A stretch of 64,000 nt of DNA from Dyella lipolytica (GTDB lineage: Bacteria > Pseudomonadota > Gammaproteobacteria > Xanthomonadales > Rhodanobacteraceae), in assembly GCF_030160075.1 (NCBI RefSeq), contig NZ_BSNQ01000003.1, forward strand, positions 1,672,328 through 1,736,327. The letters run 5' to 3'. The notes beneath the pieces were generated by a model. That model ran no database searches. It saw nothing but the letters and a program-made list of their open reading frames with translations, and was not told the DNA's origin. Every line of letters begins with the position of its first letter. Position 1 is the first letter of the stretch. Shown piece by piece: positions 33,533-41,808 of this stretch. The translations under genes and the position numbers were made by a program.

Positions 33533-33577
33533 TGTTCAAGCACCCTCCCCAACACCACGCGCGTCTTAGTGCGAACT

Positions 33578-33673
33578 CCCTCCCCTGCTTGCAGGGGAGG
33601 GTTGGGGAGGGGTTCGTCACGCATACGAAAAAGCCTAACCCCCTCCCAACCTCCCCCTGCAAGCAGGGGGAGG
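33578..33673. repeat. Inverted pair of CCCTCCCC palindromes within the aryl-polyene operon
   Basis: CCCTCCCCTGC (33578-33588) pairs with 33591-33601, and CCTCCCCCTGC (33650-33660) pairs with 33663-33673. The flanks (GGTTGGGGAGGGGTT and its inverse) show the two units are inverted. This is the only sizeable intergenic gap inside the operon, and the element fills it. Confidence 0.85.
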
Positions 33674-33695
33674 AGCAAGGCGCGCGGGCCTCTGC

Positions 33696-34442
33696 ATGAT
33701 GGACTTCCGCATCGAACAATGGCGCGCATGGGCGCCGGGGCTGGACACCGACGAAGCCTGGCAGGCATGGGCCAAGCATCCCGTCATTGTGCCGGATGAC
33801 GATGCGCAACCCACCTGCGACTTCCTTCCCGCCATGCAACGCCGCCGGCTCAGCCGGCTTGCGCGCATGACGCTGCACGTGGCCTGGCCGCTGTGCGGCG
33901 AACACGAACAATTACCGCTGGTGTTTGCTTCGCGTCACGGCGAAACGCCGCGCACCTTTGCGCTGCTCAGCGAGGTCGCCGACGAGCAGCCGCTGTCGCC
34001 TACGCAATTCGGCCTATCGGTGCATAACGCGATCGCCGGGCAGTGGTCGATCTTGCGCGGTCAACGTGGCGAGTCGGTCGCCATCGCCGGCGAGGCCGAT
34101 ACCTTCGAGCATGCGATGGTGGAAGCGGCCGCGTTGCTCGGCGAAGGTGTGCCCGCGGTGCTGGTCGTGATCGCGGAAGAGCGCCCGCCCGCCGCCTACG
34201 ACGACTGGATCGACGATGTACCGTTTTCGTATGCTCTTGCGTTGAGAGTCGCAGGAATCGAATCGCGCGCTGAAACGCGGACCAACGAACGCTGGCAACT
34301 GCGCCTGGAGCCGAATCGCGGGGATTCCGCAGCCGGTGCATGGCCGCACGCGCTGGATCTCGTGCGCGCCCTGCATGCGCGGGATGGCACACTGGAACAC
34401 CCTTGGAAAACGCGTCGATGGATTTGGCAGCGAATCCCGTAA
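33696..34442 (+). CDS. Ketosynthase-like chain-length factor of the aryl-polyene cluster
   Basis: This 248-residue protein matches the beta-ketoacyl synthase N-terminal-only family (Ketoacyl-synt_2). It begins with FRIEQWRAWAP and keeps the FASRHGE and LSPTQFGLSVHNA stretch, but the nucleophilic Cys motif is absent. In aryl-polyene systems this subunit (ApeC type) partners a full ketosynthase and sets chain length. The first of two adjacent ATG codons (33696) was used. Its end overlaps the acyltransferase gene by 25 bases. The palindromic insert immediately upstream leaves no clear Shine-Dalgarno other than AGGAGCAAGG at about 33671-33680. Confidence 0.9.
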   Translation: MMDFRIEQWRAWAPGLDTDEAWQAWAKHPVIVPDDDAQPTCDFLPAMQRRRLSRLARMTLHVAWPLCGEHEQLPLVFASRHGETPRTFALLSEVADEQPLSPTQFGLSVHNAIAGQWSILRGQRGESVAIAGEADTFEHAMVEAAALLGEGVPAVLVVIAEERPPAAYDDWIDDVPFSYALALRVAGIESRAETRTNERWQLRLEPNRGDSAAGAWPHALDLVRALHARDGTLEHPWKTRRWIWQRIP

Positions 34443-35209
34443 GGCGCTCCGGCGTCGGCAACTACCTCTGGCGGCTGCTGGCCACCGGCATGAGTTTCGC
34501 GTTGTTCGGATTGGGCGGCTTGGTACTACGGCTGATCGTGCTGCCCCTGCTTGGATTGCTGCCGGGCGACGCGCTCGTTCGCAGGCGGCGCGCACGCGCG
34601 GCCATCAGCAAGGCGTTTTATCTGCACGTGCAATTCATGTATCGCAGTGGCGTGCTGATATATGACTTCGAAGGCGCCGAACGACTGGGACGCCCCGGCC
34701 AGATGATCATCGCCAATCATCCGTCGCTGATCGACGTGGTGTTCCTGATCGCGCACATCCGCGACGCCAACTGCATCGTCAAGCAAAGCTTGTGGCGCAA
34801 TCCCTTTACGCGCGGCCCGGTGCGGCGAGCGGAGTACGTCAGCAACAACGGCAGTCCAGACATGCTGGAGCAGGCAGCCGACGCGTTGCGTGAAGGCCAG
34901 ACCTTGATCGTCTTTCCCGAAGGCACGCGAACCAAACCAGGCATGCCGCCGGTGTTTCACCGCGGCGCCGCGGCGATCGCGTTGCGCGGCGCACGCGTTA
35001 TCACGCCGGTGTTCATCGCGGTAAAACCCACCACACTTACCAAGGCCGAGCCCTGGTATCGCATTCCGGCGCGACGCGTGCGCGTGACTTTGCGCGTAGG
35101 CCAGGACATTGCACCGGAATCTTTCACTGCCGATGCACCGCAGCCGATCGCTTCGCGCCGGCTCAACGAACATCTGCACCGTCTTTTCCTCAAGGAGCTT
35201 TCAGCGTGA
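34418..35209 (+). CDS. Lysophospholipid acyltransferase-like protein of the aryl-polyene cluster
   Basis: The 263-residue protein is a PlsC-type acyltransferase. It has a membrane segment at about 23-47, NHPSLID (100-106) providing the Hx4D catalytic pair, and FPEGTR (166-171) for substrate binding. It probably acylates the glycerol-like or sugar anchor to which the polyene is attached. The ATG at 34418 lies within the preceding gene. A longer in-frame start at 34340 would overlap that gene by over 100 bases and adds only a low-complexity Arg-rich stretch. It overlaps the next ACP by four bases (GTGA). Confidence 0.9.
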   Translation: MDLAANPVRRSGVGNYLWRLLATGMSFALFGLGGLVLRLIVLPLLGLLPGDALVRRRRARAAISKAFYLHVQFMYRSGVLIYDFEGAERLGRPGQMIIANHPSLIDVVFLIAHIRDANCIVKQSLWRNPFTRGPVRRAEYVSNNGSPDMLEQAADALREGQTLIVFPEGTRTKPGMPPVFHRGAAAIALRGARVITPVFIAVKPTTLTKAEPWYRIPARRVRVTLRVGQDIAPESFTADAPQPIASRRLNEHLHRLFLKELSA

Positions 35210-35475
35210 ATGCCTTGCAGCAGGAAATCGCCCAACTGATCATCGACACCCTCAACCTGGAGGATGTCACCGTCGACGACATTCCACCCGACCAACCGCT
35301 GTTTGGCGAAGGGCTTGGCCTCGATTCGGTGGATGCGCTGGAATTGGCGCTGGCGCTGCAGAAGCGCTATGACATTCGCATCGCTTCCGACTCCAAGGAT
35401 GCGCGCCAGCATTTCACCACCGTCGCCACTCTCGCCGCCTTCGTGCAGGCACAGCGGGACGCATGCGCAAACTGA
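35206..35475 (+). CDS. Acyl carrier protein 2 of the aryl-polyene cluster
   Basis: The 89-residue acyl carrier protein has the attachment Ser41 in LGLDSVDALEL and a well-formed four-helix pattern. It starts with a GTG that overlaps the stop of the acyltransferase gene, so translation is coupled. It overlaps the following membrane-protein gene by 13 bases. Two ACPs per cluster is the standard aryl-polyene arrangement, with one possibly dedicated to initiation. Confidence 0.93.
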   Translation: MNALQQEIAQLIIDTLNLEDVTVDDIPPDQPLFGEGLGLDSVDALELALALQKRYDIRIASDSKDARQHFTTVATLAAFVQAQRDACAN

Positions 35476-36008
35476 CTTCTATCCTCTTACCGCTGGCGGG
35501 CGTGCTCTACCCGTTCGTGGTTTATTTCGGCATGGATCGCGTGCCGCCGCCTATGTTCGCGCTGGTGCTCGGCGCGATCTGGTTGATCCGCGCGCCGTAT
35601 CTGCTGAAACAACCGGGTGGACGCTGGATGCTCGGCGCTGCGTTGGTGTATTGCGCGTTGCTTGCGCTGAGTGGCGAGGCGACGTTGCTGCGGTGGTATC
35701 CCACGCTGATCAGTGCCTTATTGTTGTGTGCGTTTGGCTTGAGCTTGGTCTACGGACCGCCGCTGGTTGAACGCATCGCGCGCGTGCGCGAGCCGGATCT
35801 GCCGGATGCTGCCATTCCTTACACGCGCAAAGTCACCTGGGTCTGGGTGGGATTCTTTGTGTTCAATGGGGTGATGTCGGCGGTGCTGACGCTCTGGGCG
35901 CCGTTGTCATGGTGGACGCTCTACAACGGTCTGCTGGTCTACTTCATCATGGGCACGCTGTTCATCGGCGAATGGCTGCTGCGCCGGCGCTTGCGGAGCG
36001 TGGCGTGA
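35463..36008 (+). CDS. COG4648-like membrane protein of the aryl-polyene cluster
   Basis: This 181-residue protein has five or six hydrophobic helices (about 5-20, 30-47, 55-70, 80-97, 125-147, 155-172) joined by short loops. Family members occur almost exclusively in pigment or aryl-polyene operons and have no known enzymatic role; they might anchor the biosynthetic complex to the membrane. Its start ATG lies inside the ACP gene, and its stop overlaps the GTG of the next gene. Confidence 0.85.
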   Translation: MRKLTSILLPLAGVLYPFVVYFGMDRVPPPMFALVLGAIWLIRAPYLLKQPGGRWMLGAALVYCALLALSGEATLLRWYPTLISALLLCAFGLSLVYGPPLVERIARVREPDLPDAAIPYTRKVTWVWVGFFVFNGVMSAVLTLWAPLSWWTLYNGLLVYFIMGTLFIGEWLLRRRLRSVA

Positions 36009-36640
36009 GTGTGAACCTAGCGCCCTTCGCCACGCAGCTTTGCGCCCACCCGTGGGTGGACGATGCGTGCTGCGGCTATGCCGGAGTGGATATACCGGGC
36101 GCCTTGCTCGCGCTCAACGACGAAGGTATCGATGCGCTATGCCGTCAAGGTCGACAGCGTGTGGTGGATACTTTGCAAGCGCACGTGAACGCGGCGGGAT
36201 ATACCGGTTCGCCGTTCGTGTGGCGACTGTTCGACACGATGCCCACTCTGGTGTCGCCGCAACAGGTCGACGCTTTGCTGCATGCACCGTTGCCGCGTGA
36301 CACCTTGCCACTGGACGAACAGCAACACGACGGTGTGTGGACGCTGGCGCTGCGTATCCCACTCGACTTGATTTACTTTCCGGGCCACTTCCCGCAAGCA
36401 CCGGTGCTACCAGGTGCGGTACAAGTGGCCTGGGCATTGGATTTCGCCGCTTCGCTATTAGGTACGCCGCTGCGTTGCCATGCGATGGAAGCACTGAAGT
36501 TCCAACAACTGCTGCGCCCTGGCGACCGCGCCGATCTGACGCTGCGTCATGATCCGATACGCCACAAATTGCATTTCGCCTATCGCTATGGCGACAAGGC
36601 GTATTCTTCGGGTCGTTTGGCATGGAGCGCCGTAGGATGA
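36005..36640 (+). CDS. ApeI-like hot-dog dehydratase with an adenylate-ligase remnant
   Basis: The C-terminal half (about 110-211) is a hot-dog dehydratase with FPGHFPQAPVLPG (125-137), where His128 is the catalytic residue of FabZ/ApeI-type 3-hydroxyacyl-ACP dehydratases. Residues 1-95 do not belong to that fold. CAHPWVDDACCGYAGVD followed by alternating helices looks like the small C-terminal subdomain of ANL adenylating enzymes (the AMP-ligase of aryl-polyene clusters). The A10 Lys motif is lost, with MPTLVSPQQ where xGK is expected. The large adenylation domain is absent and the preceding gene is unrelated, so this is a truncated fusion. The GTG at 36005 overlaps the previous stop. Confidence 0.85.
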   Translation: MSVNLAPFATQLCAHPWVDDACCGYAGVDIPGALLALNDEGIDALCRQGRQRVVDTLQAHVNAAGYTGSPFVWRLFDTMPTLVSPQQVDALLHAPLPRDTLPLDEQQHDGVWTLALRIPLDLIYFPGHFPQAPVLPGAVQVAWALDFAASLLGTPLRCHAMEALKFQQLLRPGDRADLTLRHDPIRHKLHFAYRYGDKAYSSGRLAWSAVG

Positions 36641-37605
36641 GCGAGCAGGTTGTGCAGGAACGTCACTGGTCCGCCCATAAAGAGCGCGGCAGCCTTATCC
36701 TGATGCGGCTTACCGCGTTCAGTGTGCGCGTGTTCGGGCGTCGGCTGCTGACACCGGTGCTGTATCTGATCGTGTTGTATTTCTTTGCGTCGGCGCGTAG
36801 CGCGCGACGCAATATCCGGCAATACCAGAGTTATCTGGCCGACTGGAGCGGCAACGCGTCGCTGCGTCCGACATTGGGTAGCGTATTCGGCCTGTTCATC
36901 GCCTTTGCCGACAATCTACTGGACCGCCTCGATGTGTGGCGCGGCCGCCTGCGCTTTGAACAGGTAACGCTGGTCGATCCATCCGGCGTACGCACACGCT
37001 TGTTGCACAGCCAGCATGGCGGGCGCGGCGAGATCCTGGTCGTCACGCACCTGGGTAATCCGGATGTATGCCGCGCGATGGCGGAGCTCGGCGAGCAGGT
37101 GCCGCTCAACGTACTGGTGCATAACCGCCACGTGGCGCAGTTCAATCGCTTGCTGGGCGAAGCCGGCGATCGCAGCATGCGGCTTATCCAAGTGAGCGAA
37201 CTGGATACGGCGATGATGCTGGACTTGTCACAACGAGTGGAACGCGGCGAATGGCTGGCGATCGCCGGCGATCGCGTACCGCTGCACGACGGTCGGCGCG
37301 TGATGGTGAATTTCCTCGGACACGCGGCGCCGTTCCCGCAAGGGCCGTGGCTGCTGGCGGGTCTATTGCAATGCCCGGTGAATTTGCTGTGCTGTCTGAA
37401 AGTGGACGGTCGTTATCAAATCCACCTCGATCCTTTCCTCGATACTGCCCATTGGGAACGCGGCCGGCGCGATGCCACCATCCAGGGTTGGGTGCAGGGT
37501 TACGCCGATCATCTTGCGCAACAGTGCTTGATGGCGCCGCAGCAGTGGTTCAATTTCTACGCGTACTGGCAACCCGCCCAGCCGGAGGCCACCGATGCGA
37601 ACTAG
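36637..37605 (+). CDS. LpxL-like acyltransferase of the aryl-polyene cluster
   Basis: This 322-residue protein has a single N-terminal membrane segment (about 36-52, LLTPVLYLIVLYFFASA) and a lipid A acyltransferase-like domain. The domain has VTHLGNPDVCRAM in place of the usual HxxxxD/E-type motif and AIAGDRVPLHDGRR. Here the glycine-containing GN-D arrangement replaces the typical His-Glu pair, as in other members of pigment clusters. It presumably transfers an acyl or polyene group at the membrane. ATGA overlap with the dehydratase gene fixes the start at 36637, and the gene overlaps the thioesterase by 11 bases. Confidence 0.85.
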   Translation: MSEQVVQERHWSAHKERGSLILMRLTAFSVRVFGRRLLTPVLYLIVLYFFASARSARRNIRQYQSYLADWSGNASLRPTLGSVFGLFIAFADNLLDRLDVWRGRLRFEQVTLVDPSGVRTRLLHSQHGGRGEILVVTHLGNPDVCRAMAELGEQVPLNVLVHNRHVAQFNRLLGEAGDRSMRLIQVSELDTAMMLDLSQRVERGEWLAIAGDRVPLHDGRRVMVNFLGHAAPFPQGPWLLAGLLQCPVNLLCCLKVDGRYQIHLDPFLDTAHWERGRRDATIQGWVQGYADHLAQQCLMAPQQWFNFYAYWQPAQPEATDAN

Positions 37606-38056
37606 TGGCGTACTACACACGACCGTGAACATGGTGGTGCCGTTTTTCGACGTCGATTCGATGGACGTGGTCTGGCATGGGCACTATGTGAAATACCTCG
37701 AAGTGGCGCGTTGCGCCCTGCTCGACGACATCGGCCACAACTACACGCAGATGAAAGCCTCCGGTTACGCGTGGCCGGTGATCGATCTGCAACTGCGCTA
37801 TGTGCAGGCGGCACGCTTCGGCCAGCACCTGACCGTGCGTGCCGATCTTGTCGAGTGGCAAAACCGGCTGCTGATTCACTATCTGATCCAGGATGCCGCC
37901 AGCGGCCAGCGCCTTACCCGCGCCAGTTCGGTGCAGGTAGCGGTGAAGCTGTCCAACGGCGAGATGCAGCTGGTCTCGCCCGAAGTGTTCACCGACGCGG
38001 TCGAACGCCGACTGCACGATGTTTCGCACAACCCTTCTTCTTCGGTCGCGACATGA
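37595..38056 (+). CDS. 4-hydroxybenzoyl-CoA-thioesterase-type thioesterase of the aryl-polyene cluster
   Basis: The 153-residue hot-dog thioesterase carries the YbgC-type signature DVDSMDVVWHGHYVKYLE (about 19-36), with an Asp nucleophile or base followed by His. It would hydrolyse acyl-ACP or acyl-CoA thioesters, either releasing the chain or proofreading stalled intermediates. The cytoplasmic protein lacks a signal peptide. It overlaps the previous gene by 11 bases and the methyltransferase gene by four (ATGA). Confidence 0.92.
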   Translation: MRTSGVLHTTVNMVVPFFDVDSMDVVWHGHYVKYLEVARCALLDDIGHNYTQMKASGYAWPVIDLQLRYVQAARFGQHLTVRADLVEWQNRLLIHYLIQDAASGQRLTRASSVQVAVKLSNGEMQLVSPEVFTDAVERRLHDVSHNPSSSVAT

Positions 38057-38772
38057 ATTACGCCAGCCCTACTTATGTCGAGGAAACCCGTATCGGGTTC
38101 CATTTCCTGCGCAGCCACACCTGGCAGCACCATGTGCTGCGCGTGGCGATCAACGACTTGAAGCGATTGATCGGCGAGCCGTTGCCGCAAGGCGGCAGCC
38201 TGCTCGATGTGGGATGCGGCCAGGGCAAATCGTTCCGCTTGTTGCACGACGCTTTCCAGCCGACGCGGATGCTGGGGCTGGATGCCGATCCGCACAGCAT
38301 TAGCCTGTCCGAAGCGGAAGCCGAGCGCGAAGGCATACGCGTGGAGGTGCTGACCGCTGACTGCGCGGCGATTCCGTTGCCGGACGCCAGCATCGACATC
38401 GTGTTCTGCCATCAGACTTTTCATCACCTGGTGGAACAGGAGCGTGCGCTGGCCGAGTTCTGGCGCGTGCTGAAAAACGGTGGCTTGTTGCTGTTTGCCG
38501 AATCCACCAAGGCTTATATCGATACCTGGGTGATCCGCTGGTTCTTCCGGCATCCGATGGACGTGCAAAGGAGTGCGGAAGAGTATTTGGACATGCTGCG
38601 CCAGCAGGGTTTTGTCTTCGGCGCGCAGAACGTCTCCTTCCCTTATCTGTGGTGGAGCCGCTCCAAGGATTTCGGCCTGTTGGAACGCTGGGGTTTGCGC
38701 GCGCCACCGCCACCCGGTCAGCGCGAGGAAACCTTGGTAAACGCTGCTGTGCGTAAACCGCAAACCGTATGA
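38053..38772 (+). CDS. SAM-dependent methyltransferase of the aryl-polyene cluster
   Basis: This 239-residue class I methyltransferase has motif I LDVGCGQGKS (51-60), an acidic LGLDAD post-I strand and the IDIVFCHQTFHH motif II region. In aryl-polyene biosynthesis such enzymes methylate the aryl head group. Substrate here cannot be proven. The start is set by ATGA overlap with the thioesterase gene, and a longer frame begins well inside that gene. Its end overlaps the second ketosynthase gene by four bases. Confidence 0.92.
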   Translation: MNYASPTYVEETRIGFHFLRSHTWQHHVLRVAINDLKRLIGEPLPQGGSLLDVGCGQGKSFRLLHDAFQPTRMLGLDADPHSISLSEAEAEREGIRVEVLTADCAAIPLPDASIDIVFCHQTFHHLVEQERALAEFWRVLKNGGLLLFAESTKAYIDTWVIRWFFRHPMDVQRSAEEYLDMLRQQGFVFGAQNVSFPYLWWSRSKDFGLLERWGLRAPPPPGQREETLVNAAVRKPQTV

Positions 38773-39959
38773 ATACGTATTTGAATTCGCTAGGTGTCAT
38801 CTGCAATCTCGGCGCGGGCAAGTCCGCCATCGCCGGTGCATTGTTCGCAGGCGACACCAGCGGCATTCGTGCCGAGCAAGGTTGGATTCCCGGCCATGCA
38901 CCGCCGCTGGGCAGTGTGCACGCGGAATTGCCACCGATACCTGCCGCACTGGCCGACCGACGCGACAATCGCAACAACCGCTTGCTACTCGCCGCGGCAC
39001 AGGAAATCGAAATAGATATCCGCGCGGCGATCCAACGCTACGGTCATGCGCGCATCGGCGTCGTGCTCGGCACCAGCACCACCGGCATCGAAGAGGCGAC
39101 GCAAGGTATCGGAGCCTATCGCCGTGATGGCGCATGGTCCGCGGATTACCGCTATTCGCATCAGGAACTGGGCGCGCCTGCGGCATTTCTCTCCGAATGG
39201 CTGGAACTTGCCGGCCCGTGCTACAGCATTTCCACAGCCTGCACCTCCGGCGCGCGTGCACTGCTCAGCGCACAAAGACTGCTTCGGCTAGGACTTTGCG
39301 ACGCCGTGCTGTGTGGCGGCGTGGACACGCTGTGCCGGCTGGCGATCAACGGTTTCCATGCGTTGGAAGCGGTGGATATGCAACGCTGCGACCCGTTCTC
39401 CCAACATCGTCGCGGCATCAATATCGGCGAAGCGGCGGTACTGTTTCTGATGACGCGCGAGGCAGGTCCGGTGCAATTGCTCGGAGGTGGTGCCAGTTCG
39501 GATGCGTATCACATGTCCTCGCCCGATCCGCAAGGCACCGGTGCGCAGAAAGCCATGCAAGATGCGTTGCGCAACGCGAACCTCGACGCCGCGCAGATCG
39601 ATTACATCAACCTGCACGGCACGGCGACCGAGCACAACGACAGCATGGAAAGCCTGGCGGTGGCCGCCACGTTCGGGCAAACCGTACCCTGCTCTTCCAC
39701 CAAGTCGCTGACCGGTCACACATTGGCCGCAGCAGGCGCACTCGAGGCGGCCTTCTGCTGGCTGAGCCTTGCCGACGACCGCGCAGAACGGCGGCTGCCC
39801 CCGCATGTCTGGGACGGCGAAGCCGATCCTGCACTTCCATCGCTCGCCTTCGTGCAAGCGGGCGATCACCTGCCTGCCGGTGGCCGGCGTTACCTGATGA
39901 GCAATTCGTTTGCGTTCGGCGGCAACAACAGCAGTCTGATCCTTGGAGATCCGGCATGA
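38769..39959 (+). CDS. Beta-ketoacyl-ACP synthase 2 of the aryl-polyene cluster
   Basis: The 396-residue condensing enzyme has a complete catalytic set: Cys in STACTSGA, His in NLHGTATEHND and His in SLTGHTLAAAG. It groups by sequence pattern with the second ketosynthase of aryl-polyene clusters (ApeR type), which is thought to act in chain initiation or as a separate homodimer. It overlaps the methyltransferase gene and the following dehydratase gene by four bases each. Confidence 0.94.
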   Translation: MNTYLNSLGVICNLGAGKSAIAGALFAGDTSGIRAEQGWIPGHAPPLGSVHAELPPIPAALADRRDNRNNRLLLAAAQEIEIDIRAAIQRYGHARIGVVLGTSTTGIEEATQGIGAYRRDGAWSADYRYSHQELGAPAAFLSEWLELAGPCYSISTACTSGARALLSAQRLLRLGLCDAVLCGGVDTLCRLAINGFHALEAVDMQRCDPFSQHRRGINIGEAAVLFLMTREAGPVQLLGGGASSDAYHMSSPDPQGTGAQKAMQDALRNANLDAAQIDYINLHGTATEHNDSMESLAVAATFGQTVPCSSTKSLTGHTLAAAGALEAAFCWLSLADDRAERRLPPHVWDGEADPALPSLAFVQAGDHLPAGGRRYLMSNSFAFGGNNSSLILGDPA

Positions 39960-40423
39960 AGCCATGGCCGATCGCCGAGGTCGTGCCGCATGCTGGCGAG
40001 ATGATCCTGCTCGACAGCATCGAGGAGATCGAAACCGACCGCATCGTGTGTATAAAAACAGTGCGACCGGACGGCTTGTTTGTAGAGGACGATGGCTGCC
40101 TGCCCGCGTGGGTGGGCGTGGAGCTGATGGCGCAAAGCATCGCCGCGTGGGCCGGTTGTCGCGCGCAGGCCGATCAGCAGCCGGTGCAGCTGGGTTTCCT
40201 GCTCGGCACGCGGCACTATCAATGCAACGTCGATGCGTTTCCTCCTGGCAGTCGTTTGCACGTGGAAGCGATACGATCGTTTCACGACGAACACGGCATG
40301 GGTGTTTTTACTTGCCGCATCGATGCGCCCGACATACATGCCGAAGCACGCCTGACCGTCTACCGACCACGCGATGCGGATGCTTTTTTCAAACAGGTTG
40401 CCGGAGAAATGCCTCATGCCTGA
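39956..40423 (+). CDS. ApeP-like 3-hydroxyacyl-ACP dehydratase
   Basis: The 155-residue hot-dog protein matches the second dehydratase of aryl-polyene clusters. PHAGEMILLD is the start of the domain and WVGVELMAQSIAAWAG is the central helix carrying the conserved Glu-Gln. In known systems ApeP pairs with ApeI to form the active dehydratase. The start by ATGA overlap at 39956 is firm, and the gene overlaps the ketoreductase gene by eight bases. Confidence 0.9.
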   Translation: MKPWPIAEVVPHAGEMILLDSIEEIETDRIVCIKTVRPDGLFVEDDGCLPAWVGVELMAQSIAAWAGCRAQADQQPVQLGFLLGTRHYQCNVDAFPPGSRLHVEAIRSFHDEHGMGVFTCRIDAPDIHAEARLTVYRPRDADAFFKQVAGEMPHA

Positions 40424-41144
40424 AACCATTCTGGTTACCGGCTCCAGCCGCGGCATCGGTCGCGCTATTGCGTTGCGTTTAGCCAAGGCCGGCTACGACG
40501 TAGTTCTGCATTGTCGAAGCCGGCGCGACGAAGCCGAGCAGGTGCTCGCGTCGATCCACGAACTCGGACGCAACGCGCGCATCCTGCAATTCGATATCGC
40601 GGATCGCGCAGCCTGCGCTACCGCGCTCGAGGCGGATGTCGCTGCACATGGCGCTTATTACGGCGTGGTGTGCAATGCCGGCCTGACCCGCGATGGCGCG
40701 TTTCCCGCGCTGACCGGCGACGATTGGGATCAGGTGCTGCGCACCAACCTGGATGGTTTTTACAACGTGCTGCATCCGCTGATCATGCCGATGATCCGTC
40801 GTCGCAGCGCTGGCCGTATCGTCTGCATCACGTCCGTATCCGGCCTGATCGGTAATCGCGGACAGGTGAATTACAGCGCATCCAAAGCCGGCGTGATCGG
40901 CGCCGCCAAGGCGCTGGCGGTGGAGTTGGCCAAGCGCAAGATCACCGTCAATTGTGTTGCGCCGGGCTTGATCGATACGGACATGACCAGCGACGACTTG
41001 CCGCTGGAAGAGATCATGAAGGTGATCCCGATGCAGCGCGCAGGCTCCGCCGACGAGGTTGCTGCGGCGGTGCAGTTTCTGGTCAGTCCGGAAGCCGGCT
41101 ACATTACGCGCCAGGTGTTGGCAGTGAATGGCGGACTTTGCTGA
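40416..41144 (+). CDS. 3-oxoacyl-ACP reductase of the aryl-polyene cluster
   Basis: The 242-residue short-chain dehydrogenase has the NADPH-binding motif GSSRGIG (9-15), CNAG, an ITSVSG Ser, and the YSASK catalytic Tyr/Lys. It reduces the 3-oxo intermediate to 3-hydroxyacyl-ACP (ApeQ/FabG type). GGAGA at 40402-40406, nine bases upstream, supports the ATG at 40416 rather than the upstream in-frame ATGs. It is the last gene of the coupled series, followed by a large hairpin. Confidence 0.94.
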   Translation: MPETILVTGSSRGIGRAIALRLAKAGYDVVLHCRSRRDEAEQVLASIHELGRNARILQFDIADRAACATALEADVAAHGAYYGVVCNAGLTRDGAFPALTGDDWDQVLRTNLDGFYNVLHPLIMPMIRRRSAGRIVCITSVSGLIGNRGQVNYSASKAGVIGAAKALAVELAKRKITVNCVAPGLIDTDMTSDDLPLEEIMKVIPMQRAGSADEVAAAVQFLVSPEAGYITRQVLAVNGGLC

Positions 41145-41198
41145 GAGCCACTAACAAAACTACTGCGCGGCCGCTCGCTACGTTTTGTTAGCGGCTCT
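41144..41198 (+). terminator. Long hairpin ending the aryl-polyene operon
   Basis: AGAGCCACTAACAAAAC (41144-41160) pairs with 41182-41198 with one mismatch, enclosing a 21-base loop rich in GC. There is no T-run, so it may act as an RNA end stabiliser or a weak terminator. It starts on the last base of the ketoreductase stop codon. Confidence 0.6.
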
Positions 41199-41237
41199 GA
41201 GTTCGCTACGTACTCTCAACCGAGGAGATCGACGCAC

Positions 41238-41672
41238 ATGAAAGCAAAGACTCTGTTCCTTGCCACGCTGTTGCTAGCCGCTCCCGGCCTTACGTTTGCC
41301 GCGGACAAGATCGTGCACTTTCCTTTCCAGAATGCCGTCGCAGCTGCCACCCAAAGCGGCAAGCTGGATGGCACCGTCAAGTTTTATCTGGCCGACAACA
41401 AGCCCAGCGGCCAGGTCACGGTGATGAACGACGTCATGGTCAATCGCAAGACCAACGCATTCGGCAAGCAGGACCAGGCCACCTGCGACTGGGCGCTGCA
41501 GTCGGCACTGATCGGCCTGCAGGAGCAGGCGGAGAGAGCCGGCGCCAACGCCGTGGTCGATATCGTCAGCGACTATGGCAATGAATACCGCGATAGTCAG
41601 AACTACGAATGCCATGTCGGCTTTTTGATGTCCGGGGTGATCCTGAAAGCCAAGCTGGCGAAGGTGCAGTAA
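41238..41672 (+). CDS. Small exported protein linked to aryl-polyene loci
   Basis: The 144-residue protein has a signal peptide (1-21, cleavage after TFA). Its mature domain has two conserved Cys (ATCDWALQ and NYECHVGF) likely bridged, and an alternating strand pattern. Homologues are often labelled excinuclease ABC subunit A, but no ATPase or DNA-repair motif is present. Its recurrence next to aryl-polyene genes is from memory. A periplasmic role in pigment assembly is inferred. CCGAGGAGATCG upstream gives a good Shine-Dalgarno. It may be cotranscribed with the operon. Confidence 0.8.
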   Translation: MKAKTLFLATLLLAAPGLTFAADKIVHFPFQNAVAAATQSGKLDGTVKFYLADNKPSGQVTVMNDVMVNRKTNAFGKQDQATCDWALQSALIGLQEQAERAGANAVVDIVSDYGNEYRDSQNYECHVGFLMSGVILKAKLAKVQ

Positions 41673-41685
41673 GCCTGGGGTCTGT

Positions 41686-41722
41686 CCCTCCCCTGCATAC
41701 GGGGGAGGGTTGGAGAGGGGTT
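41686..41722. repeat. CCCTCCCC palindrome (single copy)
   Basis: CCCTCCCC (41686-41693) pairs with GGGGAGGG (41702-41709), followed by the family tail GTTGGAGAGGGGTT. It sits between the exported-protein gene and liuA and may terminate the former. Confidence 0.75.
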
Positions 41723-41808
41723 CCGCCATCGGCTGATGCGCCGCGTCAGGGTCGGAAAAGGCCGCTGCGCTACAATGACCCGGCTGATTCCCCTCCCCGG
41801 AGTTTGTA

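Noticed and set aside
41238-41672. Excinuclease ABC subunit A label
   Set aside because: Database homologues carry this name, but the protein is 144 residues, exported and lacks ATPase and zinc motifs.
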